From Camarhynchus parvulus (taxonomy: Eukaryota > Chordata > Aves > Passeriformes > Thraupidae): a stretch of DNA of 64,000 bases. Shown here piece by piece: positions 24,021 to 37,658 of the stretch (position 1 is its first letter; each line of letters opens with the position of its first letter). Where the stretch lies: positions 33,270,352 to 33,334,351 of the forward strand of contig NC_044601.1 in the NCBI RefSeq assembly GCF_901933205.1, written 5' to 3'. The notes under the pieces were generated by a model that saw only the letters and a program-made list of their open reading frames with translations, did not search any database and had not been told where the DNA came from. Position numbers and translations under genes: made by a program.

Positions 24021-27000
24021 ACATTTTCACTGGACATGGACTACAGGGAATCAGAGTAAAATGAAGTCTGTCTGGATGAAAGGCCTCAGTTCTTCAAGAT
24101 CAGCCCTGGCAGGTTAAGGGGGCTTACTGCCTGACACTGCAAATGTGTGTAGGAATGTCTGAAGAACATTCAAACAGAAGCTATAAACATCATAGGGAAT
24201 GAAAGCGGAAGAATATAACTTAGAATCCCCAAACTCTCAAGAGAAGCATTCAAGACATTCACATATCTTCTCCTCCATTGTACCTCCTCCTCCTCTCCAT
24301 ACTAAACTCATAGGAGTAAGTGGATGGTAGAAATATCATGGTGCTCTGGGATAGTATGACTGCTCTGGATTACTTCAGCTAAGGTAACTTCCCTTTGCTA
24401 AGTATTTCTACATCAGATATCACACAAAATATCCTTAAATTATTTCATGCTACTTGGAGAAGAGTATGCAATACAATATTTCAGAAAATAGAAACTATTT
24501 CATAGAATTATTCATAAAATAACTCCAAGATAGGCACACACTACTTACCAAAATTAGATATACCAATATTAGATACATTAGATTGGTATTATACCTAGCA
24601 AGTAAACATCAAATATCTGTTCTCTGCCCTTACATCTTCTTCTCTTTCATATTCATTTTTTTCCTCTTTTTACTCCTGCAGATACATTGTTGGTTTCTTA
24701 CTAAGTACCTTTTCTCAGTTCCATGTGACTACTTTAGATAACAACAAATGAAAGTGAAATCCTGGTCTTGGCCCCTTAAATCTTTGTGAGATACTAACCA
24801 AAAATTGTACAGGTGTTTGGGTGTTTCTTCCCCACCATGAGTTCTTTATCTTTTCGTTATGAAATGTAACTCGTGATGCCAAAGCATCAAGGATTGCTCA
24901 TTATTTCTTGCTGATACTGTCTTAGTACGGAATAAAAAAAGGTTGGTGACAGCCTTAGGGGACTATTCATTACATCAGAAAGCACAGATTGCATTACAGA
25001 GTCTACAGCGAGGATTGCAAGGCGCCGTTTGGGGAAAAGGATACAGGGAATAGTAACTAGCTCTGATCAAAGGAAAACACAGAAAAAAGGAAAAGGGGAT
25101 GGGGATTCTCCATCATATCTTGGCCTTGGTGAAGATTTGAAGTTGTTTACCAGGAGCTTGTCCTACTAAGGGAGTAATACTGTAGTTTTGTAATGAAATG
25201 CTGTGGAATGGCTATTGATTTTGAATGTGATTTAAAGTGAAACAGCTGCTACAAATCCTGAAACAGAGGTCCAGATTACGTTTTTGCACATTTGTACTTG
25301 AGGGCACCAGTGAGCTTCTGTTTAGGATGCACTAATTTCTAACACAAAAAGGTTAGTGGTCTAATTTCATAGCGCTATATGACAATGCACGTGCACATAG
25401 GTACATCACTGGTGTGGCTGGATAGTGCTGGAAGCTCTCTGCATGGTTGCCCACGACCTGAGGAGCAGTGGGCAATCATGTGTGGCCTGTTTCTTATCCC
25501 AGCATAGACCTGGAACCCCCCTGTACCTGAACTGTTTCTGCTTCCCAACAATACCTCATACTGTAGAAGTACACCTTCTATGAACAAATTAATTTCATTT
25601 TCCTGTTTGCTTGTGCAAAAGTTACTTCCAGCACTATAAGACAATACGCAGGCAAGTATACTTTCCCTTGCAAATAAATAGGACTGTTTGCCCTGGTCAG
25701 TTTCTAAGACCACGCCACACAACAGTATGTATCTAAAATACTGCATATTATACCAAAAATGCTTACTGGGAAAACTGTAATGGTGCAGCATGGTGCATTG
25801 AAATTGCTGCTGTATGTCTCTTCCAGACTACTACTGGAGTTGCATTTATTGAAATAAAAAGCCAGTGGATACTTTGCAGTCATATAAAGCCTGCTCGTAA
25901 TTTGCTGGCTCCATAGGAGTCTCTTTGTGCTGTGCTGCATGCTCAGGACTCTCTGAATTGCATGTATTAATTACATTGCCTACCAGGAAAGCAGGAGGTT
26001 AGCTGGGAGGCTGAGTTAGCAGGATTTATCTGCCATGAATACAGCAAGGCCATATTGACTTCAGGGGCATATTTTTAGATAATCTACATCCTTACACCAA
26101 CGTGGTTAAAGATTGCTGTAGTGGATCCAGACTAAATCTGTTTCAAGAAATAGGCAGATTATGTAATTTTTAGAAAATCAGAGTAAATATTACTTTCTTT
26201 TCCAACTAAGGTAAAGCTCTGGTTTTATTAGCTCGGAAAACAAAACAAAACCTAAGAACAGAGCAGATGTTGGTTTTCTTTGTTTTCTTTTTTGGTGAAA
26301 AGTTAAATGAGCTTTATAGCTGTTAACCAGATGTGAGAAACTGGCTCCAAATGTACAGTAGGACTGCTCCTTTATAGACATTTTAGCAAGGTTGTGTGTA
26401 TTTTTCCAGTCTTGACTTCTACATGCTCACATGCAAAGCAAGTAAGATGCTGCTGCACAGAATATGTTCTCAAAGCTTGTTTTCCAGCATGCATTCAACA
26501 CTGTAGCAGCCAGACAGACATCCATGAATACCCCAGGGATGATTCATAGACCTGGAAAATTGCCTTAATTTTGAAAGCTAAAAATCTAACAACATAAGAG
26601 GCTGCTACTGTTAAAATAATTATTGTGGAGCTGAATAGACAAGATGCATTTTCAAGACAAATCATTTGGACATACAAAGACAAAACCCAAACACACATTG
26701 AACTCTAATTTTAGCACCTTTTTGTAATTAATTTAAAATGCATGTGTTTTTAAGCTATTTATGCATTACAGACAAGAACTGAGTGCTCGCAAACACTTGA
26801 GCCTTTTGTGTTCAGAATTAAGTGTTTTTAGAAAATATTCAAAGGCCTTTCCTCTCTGGCAATTGTTTTAAGAAAAAGTTGGACTCAGGATGAACTTTGG
26901 AGAAGTAGAAGATGAACATAAGAGATTGTATTTTTTAATTTAAAGTACCAGATTACAGCTTCAGCAAGTGCCAGGGAACCCATGTGAAAGTGCTGTTACA

Positions 27001-29423
27001 ATGGTAGCACATTATAAAAGATAGCTATGATACGAATGAACAGTTTTTAGGTTTAGTTTAACTGTAGTGATTCCACAAGCAATGAAAACCACAGTCTAGA
27101 CTTTGATCCGGATGTAGAAAAGAAATATTTATTTTTTTAATTCTGTGCAAATTCTTCCTCTAGCTGAAGGTCTAAATTTTGCAAAGGGGTAATTGAAAAC
27201 GATGTCCTTCTATACTATAAACATGATGATATCACTGACTCCATTAAATTACGTCAAATACTTTCAGGACTACCTGAAATACCTGGATATACATGGATAT
27301 ACATGGTAAATAAACTGAGAAGGGTAGCAATCCAGGAATTTTTTCTCGTAAGGGTCAAAATTAAAGTTGGACATGAGATAAAAAAGAGAGTGGTGGACAA
27401 CTACAAGCTACAATTGAGGGCTTAAATTAGGTTCAGTGAAGTTCAAGAACTAAAACCAAGAAAGAAAGACTCATCTACTGATATGCATCTGCCTATTTTG
27501 TACAAGAAGTCACAGGGATTGAAAAAAAGCTCAGAAGTTGCCAGAATTAAAATGCAAAGAGCTCTATTTTGCTTTCTATTTTTTATGTTGAAGATTGCAA
27601 TTACTTGACAATCTAATTGCTCACTATCATTCCCCAGACAGCAACAAACTAGGATCTGTGTCAACAGTTTCAAACCTTGCTTATATATCTCCCGAGAAGA
27701 ATCATGCAGTGCTGTGTGGATGTTAGGTTTATTTAAATTTTGCCATAAGGCACTAGAAACTACATTTCAAATCAATTTCAGGATTATTTATAATCCCTAG
27801 AAGTATAATTCCCAATAAGACTTCTTCCATCTCTACTTTATCATGAGGAAGAAAGTAAGCATATTTAGAATATTTAGATAAGCTGCAGATATTTTTACTC
27901 TATTATTGTAGCCAATCTACTGCAGAACACAGAAAACAAAGCAGTTACCAGTATTTAGTGAGCATTTTGCACAAGAACCAAAACCAATCAGTCATCTAGA
28001 TGCTTCTGTCACTATTTTTCTCACTACCTTTAGAACCAGAAAATCCGAGTGGAATATACCCAAAGATGAAACTAGATTGATCCCACTCAGAAGAGGATAT
28101 GTCTTCACAACAGTCTTACCTGGGAATTCAGAAAGTAGTTGCTTGTGTTAAATAGCACTTTTATATATAGCCAAAAGCTGAATTCATTGAACTTCACAGA
28201 GAAAATTGTAAAAGAAGAAAAATACTAAATGTAGATAAATACTGAATGAGAATGAAAGGCAAACAAGTAAAGATGCTCATCTTGAAACATTCCACCATCA
28301 GAAGGACTTAATACACAAAGTCCAGGTAGCTATTTGCATGAGATAGCGGCAGCACATAGAATTTCTCAGAAAATTACCAGGTTTGCTCTATTTCCACAGC
28401 TTACCTGTCAAATAAGACAATTCCATACCGAAAAATGTTGTGCACATTTTAACTGATGAAAATCAAGATTAACTGTCAAATACTGTACCTCTATAGGCAT
28501 ATAAAAATCATCTTCAGTAAAATCTTTAGTACCTTGTGATGCTGGGGGAAGGGAAGGTGTTTTCTGCTTGATCTGTGCTGTCTGTATCAAGGCAGCACTG
28601 TGAACAAATGCTGAGGAAGTGTTCTGCTTCCCTTGCAACTCAGCAAGACAAGACAATGTAAACTCTATCCTCAAGGGTGGCATGTTCTGTGGCAGCTGTT
28701 CTAATGTTCATGGGCTTGTGAGATCAAATGTTTTTACTGAAGTAACTGATAACTTTCAGGCTGACAGAGAAACCTATAATCAAACTCAGTGAAATAATAA
28801 TTATGTAAATTGAAAATATCTGAGAAAATAGGAGGGTTTTGGTCCCAATAGCTATCTGTAAAGCATGTAAAATGTCATCTCAAAACTTTCTTATTTGAAA
28901 CAACAAAAAGGAAAGTACTACTTTTCCCTTTTTCAAATAACGTGGGGATTTTATTTTCCATTTATCTATAGCTGGCAAAATATGCTGCAACTCACTACAA
29001 CAGACAGTTCAGTGTTATTTCAGAGTTAAAAATTATCTTAACTAATTTTATCATTATTTGAGTAAAGATATCATCCTGAAAAATAACATACTTGCTTGTG
29101 ATTGTTCAGTGCTGGAAAATTAGAAATTACTGAGATGACAAAGCTAAAGCTGGTGTTGGTAACAGAAATATCAACAATTTTCTCACAGGATAGATGAGTA
29201 CCAAAATAATGAAATTTAATTTTTAAATGTGTGGTGAGTAACATCAGATCTCAGTGTTTAAATGATCCATTCTATCAATCCTAACAGGTGTAAGAGACAA
29301 AAAGGCAAAGCCCATATTTGCCACAGGGGTAAAAGGATTGCTGTCTCTGAAATTACTTGCAAACCCTCAGTGTCAACAAGTTTGACTTAGATTTCAGTAT
29401 GAAACATGAGAGTACATTACGCA
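24021..29423. other. AT-rich unique sequence, no gene seen
   Basis: No gene supported. The longest frame, 138 codons at 25375-25791 on the minus strand, has no domain I recognise. The stretch 25960-26110 and the one near 26700-26880 have the low-complexity-free, ATTA-containing texture of conserved non-coding elements, but that is impression only. Confidence 0.5.
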
Positions 29424-29675
29424 ATCACAGAATCAGCTAGGCCAGAAAAGACCTTTGAGGTCTTCAAGTCCAACTTGTGATCCAACACTGCCTTATCAAC
29501 TACAGCACAGCACCCAGTGACACATCCAGTCTTTCCTTAAACATCTCCAGGCGCAGTGACTCCACCGCCTCCCTGGGCAGCCCTTTCCAACACCCAGTCA
29601 CCCTTTCTGTGAAGGAATTCTTCCTAATATCCAACTTAAATCTCTCCAGGCAGAGCTTAAGAATGTATCCTCTAC
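29424..29675 (-). mobile_element. CR1 LINE 3' fragment
   Basis: The 3' tail starts ATCACAGAATCAGC on the left. The typical AAAGACCTTTGAGGTC block, CCTTAAACATCTCCAGG, CTCCCTGGGCAGCCCTTTCC and GAATTCTTCCTAATATCCAA follow. Orientation is minus, with 5' truncation near 29675. It is moderately diverged, with no coding capacity left. The 73-codon plus frame at 29477-29698 is antisense to it. Confidence 0.93.
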
Positions 29676-32279
29676 AAACAGCAGAGAGTTTAATCTAATA
29701 AAATCTTACTCAAGAAAAGTAAAAGAAACTAGATCACCTGCCAAAGTCAAAAAGGAAGAAGGCAGACAGGTAGGCAACAGCATCCACCTACCCTAAATCA
29801 CACCCTGGTATCTACAATAAAAGGGAAGGCAACACCTCTCTCTACTTTATTAGACAGAAGCCTCTTTTAGCCTATTAGTTATTTATACCAGCAATAACTT
29901 CTGTGGACTGCAATATCAACTTATTTTCTAAAAAAAAGGGAAGGCGCAAAAATATGACTTTATTTTTTTAGGTCCTCAGAGTCCAGCATGAACACAAGTG
30001 ATAAATTTCAGAATAATTTTTTTGTACCTTCTGCCCTTTGAATGTTTTAGTGAAAACATTCTAAGAGAAATAAAAATAAAACGTACTTGGAAAATTACCA
30101 ATACTTCATAGAAGAAAGAGAAGTGAAAGATAAGCCTCTTACAAAGATGTAGCTTTCAGGGATGTGTTATAAAATAGTCTTTTTAAACATCTACCATAAG
30201 ATTCTGTTTACAACAGGCTTCCTTCTTATTTCCTCAGAATCTGTTTGAAATTCTATAAAAGCCAAAATTCTTTTGATAAGTGATATTCATGGAACAGATT
30301 AAGATTTTCCTAAGACGATGAAAATTCCAAAGACATGCTTTTGTTAAAAATAGAAATTTTTTTAATAGGGTGTCTCTGAGGGCCAGACACATATTTTGAA
30401 TTTTTTTTCAGTAGTAATATGAGAGAGAGCTGATAATATATGAGCGTGAATACAGCCAATGCATTCAGAACTGCTTTAAAAGAGACTATGGATATTTTCC
30501 ATACCTGTCTGCCTTTTTCTAGGTAACTCATGACCTGCAATTTCCTTGCTATTTTTCCCCGGGACAAAGATTTCTAACCAAGAAGAAGTAACCATCATTA
30601 GGGCAAGCATGATGAAAGTAGAAAACACAGTAAGAAGTTTTTTGATTAATTTATTCTATAATTGCGGTGGCTTTCTTTTGACAGAAAAAACCTCCAGTCA
30701 AGGCCACTGCTAAATTTTAAGGTATTAGGTTGAGAAGTCCTTTTGGAACTGGTACTAACAATGTCACAGCCTTCATTTAGAGACTCCATTTCCCCTCTAG
30801 ATATTCACACTGTGTAAAAGAAAAGTGGAAATAAATATCAGCAGTCACCCTACAGTGTACCAAATTTTTGCTCATCTAATTCCAAACACTGGAGAATTAG
30901 AAAGGAGAAACTACATTGGCAAGGCTGACTGTGGTGCTCTACAGGGCCCAGGACAGGTCCCTTTCCTTTTTTGGATCCTCTCTATTAATTTGCTTGCACC
31001 CTAACCTAGACCTCTTTGGTCTCTGAATCAGTATTTGCTGATGGGAAAATCTGCTACAAGTAACAAGAATGATGTAAGGAAAACCTATTTCTGGAAGCTC
31101 CCATAAGAGGCTGTTCACGCAATCTAGCCGCTTCCCACAGCTTACTGCTGCAAGAATATCTCCTGAGTGGTTTCTGCAAAAGAGAGCCTTTGTAGTACAA
31201 TGTGGTCTGCAACTCTTCCTCACCAAGCACTTTCATTTGCTTATTTGTCACATCCAATTTTCAGCAATTCATCAATCCCTTTTCCTTGTTAAGAAGTTTT
31301 TTTTTAAACGAAGGACATTGTTTGGTGGCACTTTTTTTAAAGTGTTTTCTGCTGCAAGTCCACCTTTGGAAAGTGTATTAGTTAATGAAATACTGATAAA
31401 AACTATAAAAAGTGAAGACTATATATACCCATAGATGACTATTCTGCAAGCCAAAGTATATTGATCCTCTTTCTTCCAGGGGGGAAAGTATGTGGCTATA
31501 GAAAGAGCTTCTGACTACAGAGGAAACAAAAAACTGGCAGAAGAAATCTGCCAGGCTAGAAGCGACCAATGACAAGCTCATCCTTAGACAAGGGAAATTT
31601 CATGTCAGCCATAAAACTGGAGTAGCAACGTTGTGAATGAGTGTTTTATGTCAAGATTCTTTACTCAAAGAATCACCAGCAAAGGTGTTGGCAAAAGCAG
31701 TTTTAATATAGTAGTGACAGCATGACAGAGCTCATTGCCAAGGTCCACTCTACTGCTAATTAGACAGTTAAAGTATGCAGAGAAAAATCTAAAATCAATC
31801 AATCCAAACCCAAAATCAATTTCAAATGGTCTATGCAAAGGCTGGGGGATAGAAAAAGGATAAGGTGGGAAAGGATAAAAAGGCATACGGAAGATCTTTC
31901 AATTGAATCACAAGTTTCAGAGTTTGGCATGCATTGCCAAATGTAGCTCCAGACTTAACCAAGGGTTTAGGCCTCAAGGTTTTAACTGGACTTCAATCTA
32001 GCAGCACTAAATTGATAGCCCAATTTAAATAATTTAACAAAATATTCTATTGAATTTACTATAAGCACAACAGTAACTCACTTAAGGCCTAACTTACCAA
32101 TCTGAAGTACTTAAGAACCTAAGAGAGCAATATTCATAGTAAATTTAGTTGCTCTAGCACATTCAGCCTCACATATCCAGAGACCAAAAGGAGTATGTAA
32201 GAGGTATAGACCTGTAAAAATTCCTCTCAAATTCAGTGAAGTGCTCACATCAGATTCATCTGCACCTTCTCAGTGGGTG
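29676..32279. other. AT-rich unique sequence, no gene seen
   Basis: No supported gene. The segment 30920-31240 is less AT-rich than its flanks and carries overlapping minus frames (67 and 95 codons) without recognisable domains. It could be an old repeat. Confidence 0.45.
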
Positions 32280-32900
32280 AAGGGTTGAGCTTTAAGGAGT
32301 AGGTGTATCAGCCCAGGCTCCACTGGGAGAGTCTGGCGTCGGTCCTCTGTGTATCACAAACCCGAGAGTTCACTAGCTCTGATGTATGTTTTAACCTGGG
32401 GAAATCCTCTGTGGCCTTTTACACTGTCTCACATGTGGTGAAGCCAGCTGAACTGGTGAAGCCGAGAGCAGAGTTGTTCCTGACAGGGGCTGTCTGGGTA
32501 GAAAATCTTTGTGCTGGAAAGTACAAACTTGCTCCTCTTCTTCATGTGTAAAAGCTTGCTGAGTTGGGATACATGTTGGAGGGGACAGAAGGATGTGCTC
32601 CGAGTCCCCAGGAGGGATTGTAAGAAGAAATTGGAAGACATCTTCAGGCACTGAGGAGCCATGGGGTGCAGCCTTCCTGCAGTGATCCACAGGGAGATGA
32701 GATTTCTTCTGTTGCTACCCCATGGCTGGGACACCATAGTCCAGAGCTGCCTCAAAGCCTCTGACCAGCTGCAGATGCTTGAGACAAGGATGAGTTGATG
32801 CAAGCAAGGGAAAGACATGAGGGATTGTTGGCAACAGTGGGATCCAGGCCACACCTCCAGTGAGTACCACAGAGAGCATCACACGTTCTGGAGGGGATGA
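32280..32900. other. Unclassified GC-elevated block, possible old LTR remnant
   Basis: About 600 bp of distinctly higher GC than its surroundings, including rare CpG words (GGCGTCGGTCCTCTGTGTATC near 32335, TGCTCCGAGTCCCC near 32596). Compositionally it resembles the LTR blocks elsewhere in the window, but I cannot align it to them. Overlapping minus frames of 141 codons (32429-32854) and 99 codons (32391-32690) encode nothing recognisable. It may be a decayed LTR of another family or a non-coding exon or promoter. I cannot decide between these. Confidence 0.35.
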
Positions 32901-34040
32901 ATCTCTCTCTCAGCATAAAGCAAAGCAATCATCTATCTACCCTGATTTACACTGAGGTACCAGCATTCCCATAGACTTCTGATACAACAAGCACCATGAT
33001 GTATGTCAGTGAGTACAAGAGTACTCACTGCTTTCACCAAGCAGTAAAAAACTTAAAAATACAATATTCAGATTTACAGAAAACTGCAATATTTACATCT
33101 GTGCTAGAGATATTCTACATTAAAGCAACAATGGAAAAAAGACCTTACATTTACCTAAAAGAGCTTTCTAAATGGCATGTATTATTTGGCCTCTGTATTA
33201 TTATTTCTATTCATAATTAATGGAAATGTAGCAATTTTTTGCTAATGGAAAAGAACCACTGCAAAGAGCACTTTGATTGCATTATATTTAGTACCCATCT
33301 TAGGAACTAAATATACACTTAACCTGTAATTAAGGGTACACAATAAGAGCTTTGTAAATATTGCAATTGAAAATGTCCTCTCAACACCACTTAGTACCAT
33401 TAGGCAAAATATTTGCTCCAAGGACAGTCTTTTGAAGTGCTAAATTTGTTTTTTGGAAGATAAAAAGGAAGGAAAAGAAAAAGCTCAAATGTAGCGCTGC
33501 CTTTTTTCCTTACAGCTTTCACACTTGCCAAATGCTGTGTGCTCAATCAACACTGCATGTGAAAAATACCAAAAAATACAGTCTGTGATGGTCTGAAACT
33601 TCCCTCTCTGCTGGGGAGCATGAGGAATGGATCCAAACAGGGAAAAAATATGATGGGCAAATCTGTTAATAAAAAAATTTCAAACATTTTGGCTTGGAAG
33701 CTTTCCCACTGCTTAACAGCATACAGCAAAGTGGGCAAGGATGCTGAGTCCATGCTTCACAGAGGGTAGTCACTCTCGACCTTCCCCAGCTTCTGATTAC
33801 CTCTGTTTCCCTTTGCCATTACACACCCAGTCCTGGCTTTCAGGCTTTATGCCATGGAGTAGATGGATGTTACTGTAATGTGGAAAGCAGAGGGAATTTG
33901 TGCAAACACACTCTTTGCTTTCTGTGGCCTCTAAAGAGGGCCCTGCCTGACCCCACAGATACATAACTGATATCCTGACAGTGCTGCTGGAATATGAATA
34001 TTCCACAAAAAGTGTTATGTGTTCCTGCCTCGTGCCTAAA
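32901..34040. other. AT-rich unique sequence, no gene seen
   Basis: No recognisable gene or repeat. Confidence 0.5.
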
Positions 34041-34114
34041 CAAGACCTAAGCATGCTTCTCATTTTGTGATAATAGGCAAGACCTAAGCATGCTTCTCAT
34101 TTTGTGATAATAGG
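34041..34114. repeat. Exact tandem duplication, 37 bp x 2
   Basis: The unit starts CAAGACCTAAGCATGC and ends TGATAATAGG. Identical copies lie at 34041-34077 and 34078-34114. Confidence 0.95.
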
Positions 34115-37100
34115 CAACACATTTTGACTTTAGAAAAGCTTTATATTTCAGTTTCAAATAGGGGAAAGAAGACTAAGTGACATAAATAAACCTCAGCTAA
34201 CTTTCAATTTCTTTGCAGAATTTAAAAAGCCTCTCAAATGCAAAAGCAGTATATTTTTTCTTAGCAGTAATGAATATCAAAGCCTTAGGCTCAAATATTT
34301 AATAATCTAGAGATGATTAATCTTCCAGGCATAAGGAATTATTTACAATTATACATATAAATCTTTAAAAAATAGACCTTCTAAAATTAATTTTTCACTT
34401 CTGTTTTTAAGATTTTGGGCACATACTTCACTGGATTGGTTTATTAAATAAGCTTATATTGCCATGTAGATGAGCAGCATGTGGCACATGCTTATAGAAG
34501 TAATTTAATTCCTAGTAATACTGAGGAAGAGAGGAAATCTTCATGACAATGCCGTATCCTGATATTACACGAACAAGAAACAAGAAAGGGTTTGAGGTTT
34601 CCTGAAAGTGGGATTTGGATGAAATTAGCATTTGTCTTTAAATTACCCACTGTAACAGCTGTCCCAACCTTAATAATGACTTTGGCGCTGCTCTTTGGAG
34701 ATGTTCTTTCTAGTCTATTTCCTCTGAGCAGAACTAGCAGCTGTTATTGTAAATTACTGATTCTGGATTGGAATGTCTTATATTTTTTTCTGGTGGAGCT
34801 TCACCATTGGACTTTCATGGAGGGGAGAACAGCCACATTGCTGCAGTTGCAACCAAGCGTTTTTTCTATTTAAGACCTTTGGGAGTCTTAACAGTAAGAC
34901 TTGCTACATGCCACAGTCTGCAGATAACTCAGAGCTGGCATTTCACTTACTTTCTTTGGAAATGTGCATCACGTTATAAGTTGTTGTGGTGCGTGCGACC
35001 GCAATAAGTGAAATAATTTGTGACTGAATCAAAATTGGTGGTTAAGCTCAGAATTGGTAGTATTAGGTATCTTTTAGTCCTTAGATGCTGTACCTGACCA
35101 TGATCATGACAGTTATTTCTTCCACTCCCAGAGTGCAGCCTGTCTCTGAAAACTGCTCCTGGTGCTGTGTAACTTGCATGGGATGCTGAGTGCCATGACA
35201 AGGACAGACTGACAACCCAGGGAATAGGAGGTAAGACAGAAGATATTATAGGAGGCATTTGGTAAAATTGAGGCAGAAATTTCACACAGTTTTTTTGCCA
35301 CGGCATAACTTCTAGCTAAACTTCCTTTTTTGTCTATTTAAAGTTTTAATTTTAATCCATGGAGCAAATTTAATTGTTTGTTAGAAAAGCTGCAACAAAC
35401 CCCTGAAATTAGCTCCATTTCAGATACCCCTACTAGGTGTGAGACTACCTCCTGTTGTCCAGCCTGTACATTTCCTGAAAAACAATGCTGGGCACATAAT
35501 CTCCCTCATCTGACCTTCTTCCCAAATTCCACCCATGTAGAAATGTTATGAAAATAAAAAAAAAAAAAAAAAAAACCAACAAAACAAAAACACCACTCCC
35601 ACTCTCCCATTTTAACATTCAAATTATGAAAAAATAACGAAAACTAAACTAATTTTAGAAAGTCAGCCTTGAAACATCTCAACTAAATCCAGCTAGCTTC
35701 AGCTGCTATGCCTCAAACTCCATATTTCCTCAGTAATCTGGCTGCCATATCATGTTCCTGTGTCTCTTGATACAACAGGAAGGTGTTCTCCACTAACAAA
35801 AAGACAGAACAAACAGGTGATATTTTAATAAAATTATATGATTAGCATTAAAACAAAAATTTCTACCAGTCACTGTCTGCCACAGCTGTCAGAGCTGACC
35901 ACAGAAGCCAGCTGCTCAGTCTGTCCTCAGTTCCAGGGCTTCCCACAAGATGTTCACAGTCCTGCAGAACAAGGATGCTAAGTTTAAACATTTTGGATAT
36001 TACTCACAAATCATACCGTGCTAACAGTCATTCTGGCTTCAGTTTAATCTCAGTATTAGTTCCATATTTTTCTTTTAAAGTTCCTAGTGGATATGAGTGC
36101 TCCAAAAGTAGAATGTGCACAAAAGTAGAATCAGCTGATATTTCTACAAGAGAACTAAAAAGTAGACATGTAGATGGACTTGATACAAAGCTCTACAGCA
36201 AATCAGAAACTGGATATCAGGATGCAGATGTCTTCACTCACCATTTTCATTCCAATCTGTAAATGCAGCCACATCTCTGGATTGAATGATACAGTCAAGA
36301 GAGATAAAGTTCTCTATAAGAAGGGAAAAAAAAAGGAAAAAGAGGAATAATTTAGGCCCCCATATTATAAAAGAAATAGCATCTGAACTGATATTTCAAG
36401 TATCATATTCTGAGTTCTAATATATTCATAATTAAGGAAAAAACCAAAAAACTGTTTCATCCCTAAAATTTCAGGGAATGTAAAATTTGCTTTTCAGCAC
36501 ATTTAAAAAATTACCTGCATAATATTCATTTAAGGAGGAAACTTAAAATGATCATCATTAAATGTTTTTTGAGGAGAACAGAAAGCTAGATGACATAACA
36601 GATGTAATTGCACTTCATACTAATTAACTGAGAATTTTCATTGAAATTAATTAGCATCCTATTGGGCATACAAGGTTAGCTAGAGCATAGCTGTATTAAC
36701 AGATTCTGATGGTAATGAATCTGAGGAAGATTCAAGAGGAATTTTAATGTGCTGCTCTGTCATTAGACTGTCTGTCCCAGTAGACAAGAGTTTTGCTAGA
36801 TTATCCTAGATTCACAAAATTTGGAGTGTGATATGGTTTTCTTTTGTCATCTTTGCAAAAATTAAAAGGAAAAAAGAATAAAAAATTGAGACTGTTCATA
36901 CTTGTTCTAACCTGTAATTTAATTTTTGAATTTTTTCACTTCACATTTTATGCCAAGATTTCTTTTGGGGATAAGTAGTCAGTCCACCATGGTAGGACTA
37001 ATAAACTACGTTAAACAGCAGGACACCTGTAGTGAATGTACCCACCTTCAATTCTAACTTGATTTTCATCTATTCTTGTCCCTTGATCTTCAATACCTTC

Positions 37101-37375
37101 CTAATTTCACCTTGTTTCTCTAAAACTCTGCCATAAAAAAGCAGACATCCTTCACATAAAAGCTGTCATGTGAGGCTATAAATCTGCCATTCTGAGCAGC
37201 ACAAAAGTGCCATTTTCAGATGATCCTAAGGCTTGTTTTCCATATAGTATACAGAAGAATCAAATAGCCACATTGTGACAATTCCAGACTATTTACCACA
37301 TGGTAATTATCCCACTTAGTTGAGTGAAATGGTACTGAATTCCCACTTAACACCACAATCACAGAAGGTAACAGA
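34115..37375. other. AT-rich unique sequence with a poly(A) run, no gene seen
   Basis: No gene supported. A run of 20 A lies at 35556-35575, but nothing upstream looks like a retrocopied transcript. The ATTA-rich stretch 36540-36800 is a candidate conserved non-coding element by texture only. Frames at 34974-35306 (minus, 110 codons) and 35975-36262 (plus, 95 codons) are unrecognised. Confidence 0.5.
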
Positions 37376-37658
37376 CACCTGTTGACTAAGGAAACCCAGA
37401 AGACATGGGCTTCTTAGAGTTTAGCAAAGCTTTTGATAAATCCTTCTGTATCCTTCTACAAAAAATGTCCAGCACTCACATAGACAAGTGCATGATAGAT
37501 GAACAGCTGGCTGGGAGGCTGGGCTCAAAGGATTACAATAAATGGGCTTGCATCAAACTAGAAGCCTGTCATCACTGAGGTTCCCCAGGGCTCTGTTTTA
37601 GTTTCAGTGGTTTAAAATGTTTTTTATTAATCACATAGATACAGAAATTGAATATATC
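37376..37658 (+). pseudogene. CR1 LINE ORF2 fragment, reverse-transcriptase part, left piece
   Basis: In frame from 37408 the plus strand encodes GFLEFSKAFDK, the conserved CR1 reverse-transcriptase motif normally read as (Y)LDFSKAFD. About 45 codons later, in another frame, it encodes VPQGSVL (37580-37600), the next conserved motif (GVPQGSVLGP). The frame change and stop codons show a dead copy. Reverse transcriptase would copy CR1 RNA at the target site, but nothing here is functional. The coding sequence runs up to GAATATATC at 37658, where an LTR begins, and resumes at 38636. The left limit near 37376 is approximate. Orientation is plus, opposite to most other CR1 copies in the window. 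Confidence 0.88.

Noticed and set aside
23890..24117. Hydrophobic 75-codon frame resembling a membrane protein
   Set aside because: The hydrophobicity follows directly from the G/T-only composition of the tract.
25018..25050. GGCGCCGTTTGGGGAAAAGG, resembling a retroviral primer-binding site
   Set aside because: No LTR ends just upstream and no internal retroviral sequence follows; the match is short and imperfect.
25375..25791. 138-codon minus-strand frame
   Set aside because: No recognisable family or signal; kept only as an unsupported frame.
35547..35580. Poly(A) run as the tail of a processed pseudogene
   Set aside because: No protein-like or known transcript sequence upstream and no flanking duplication seen.
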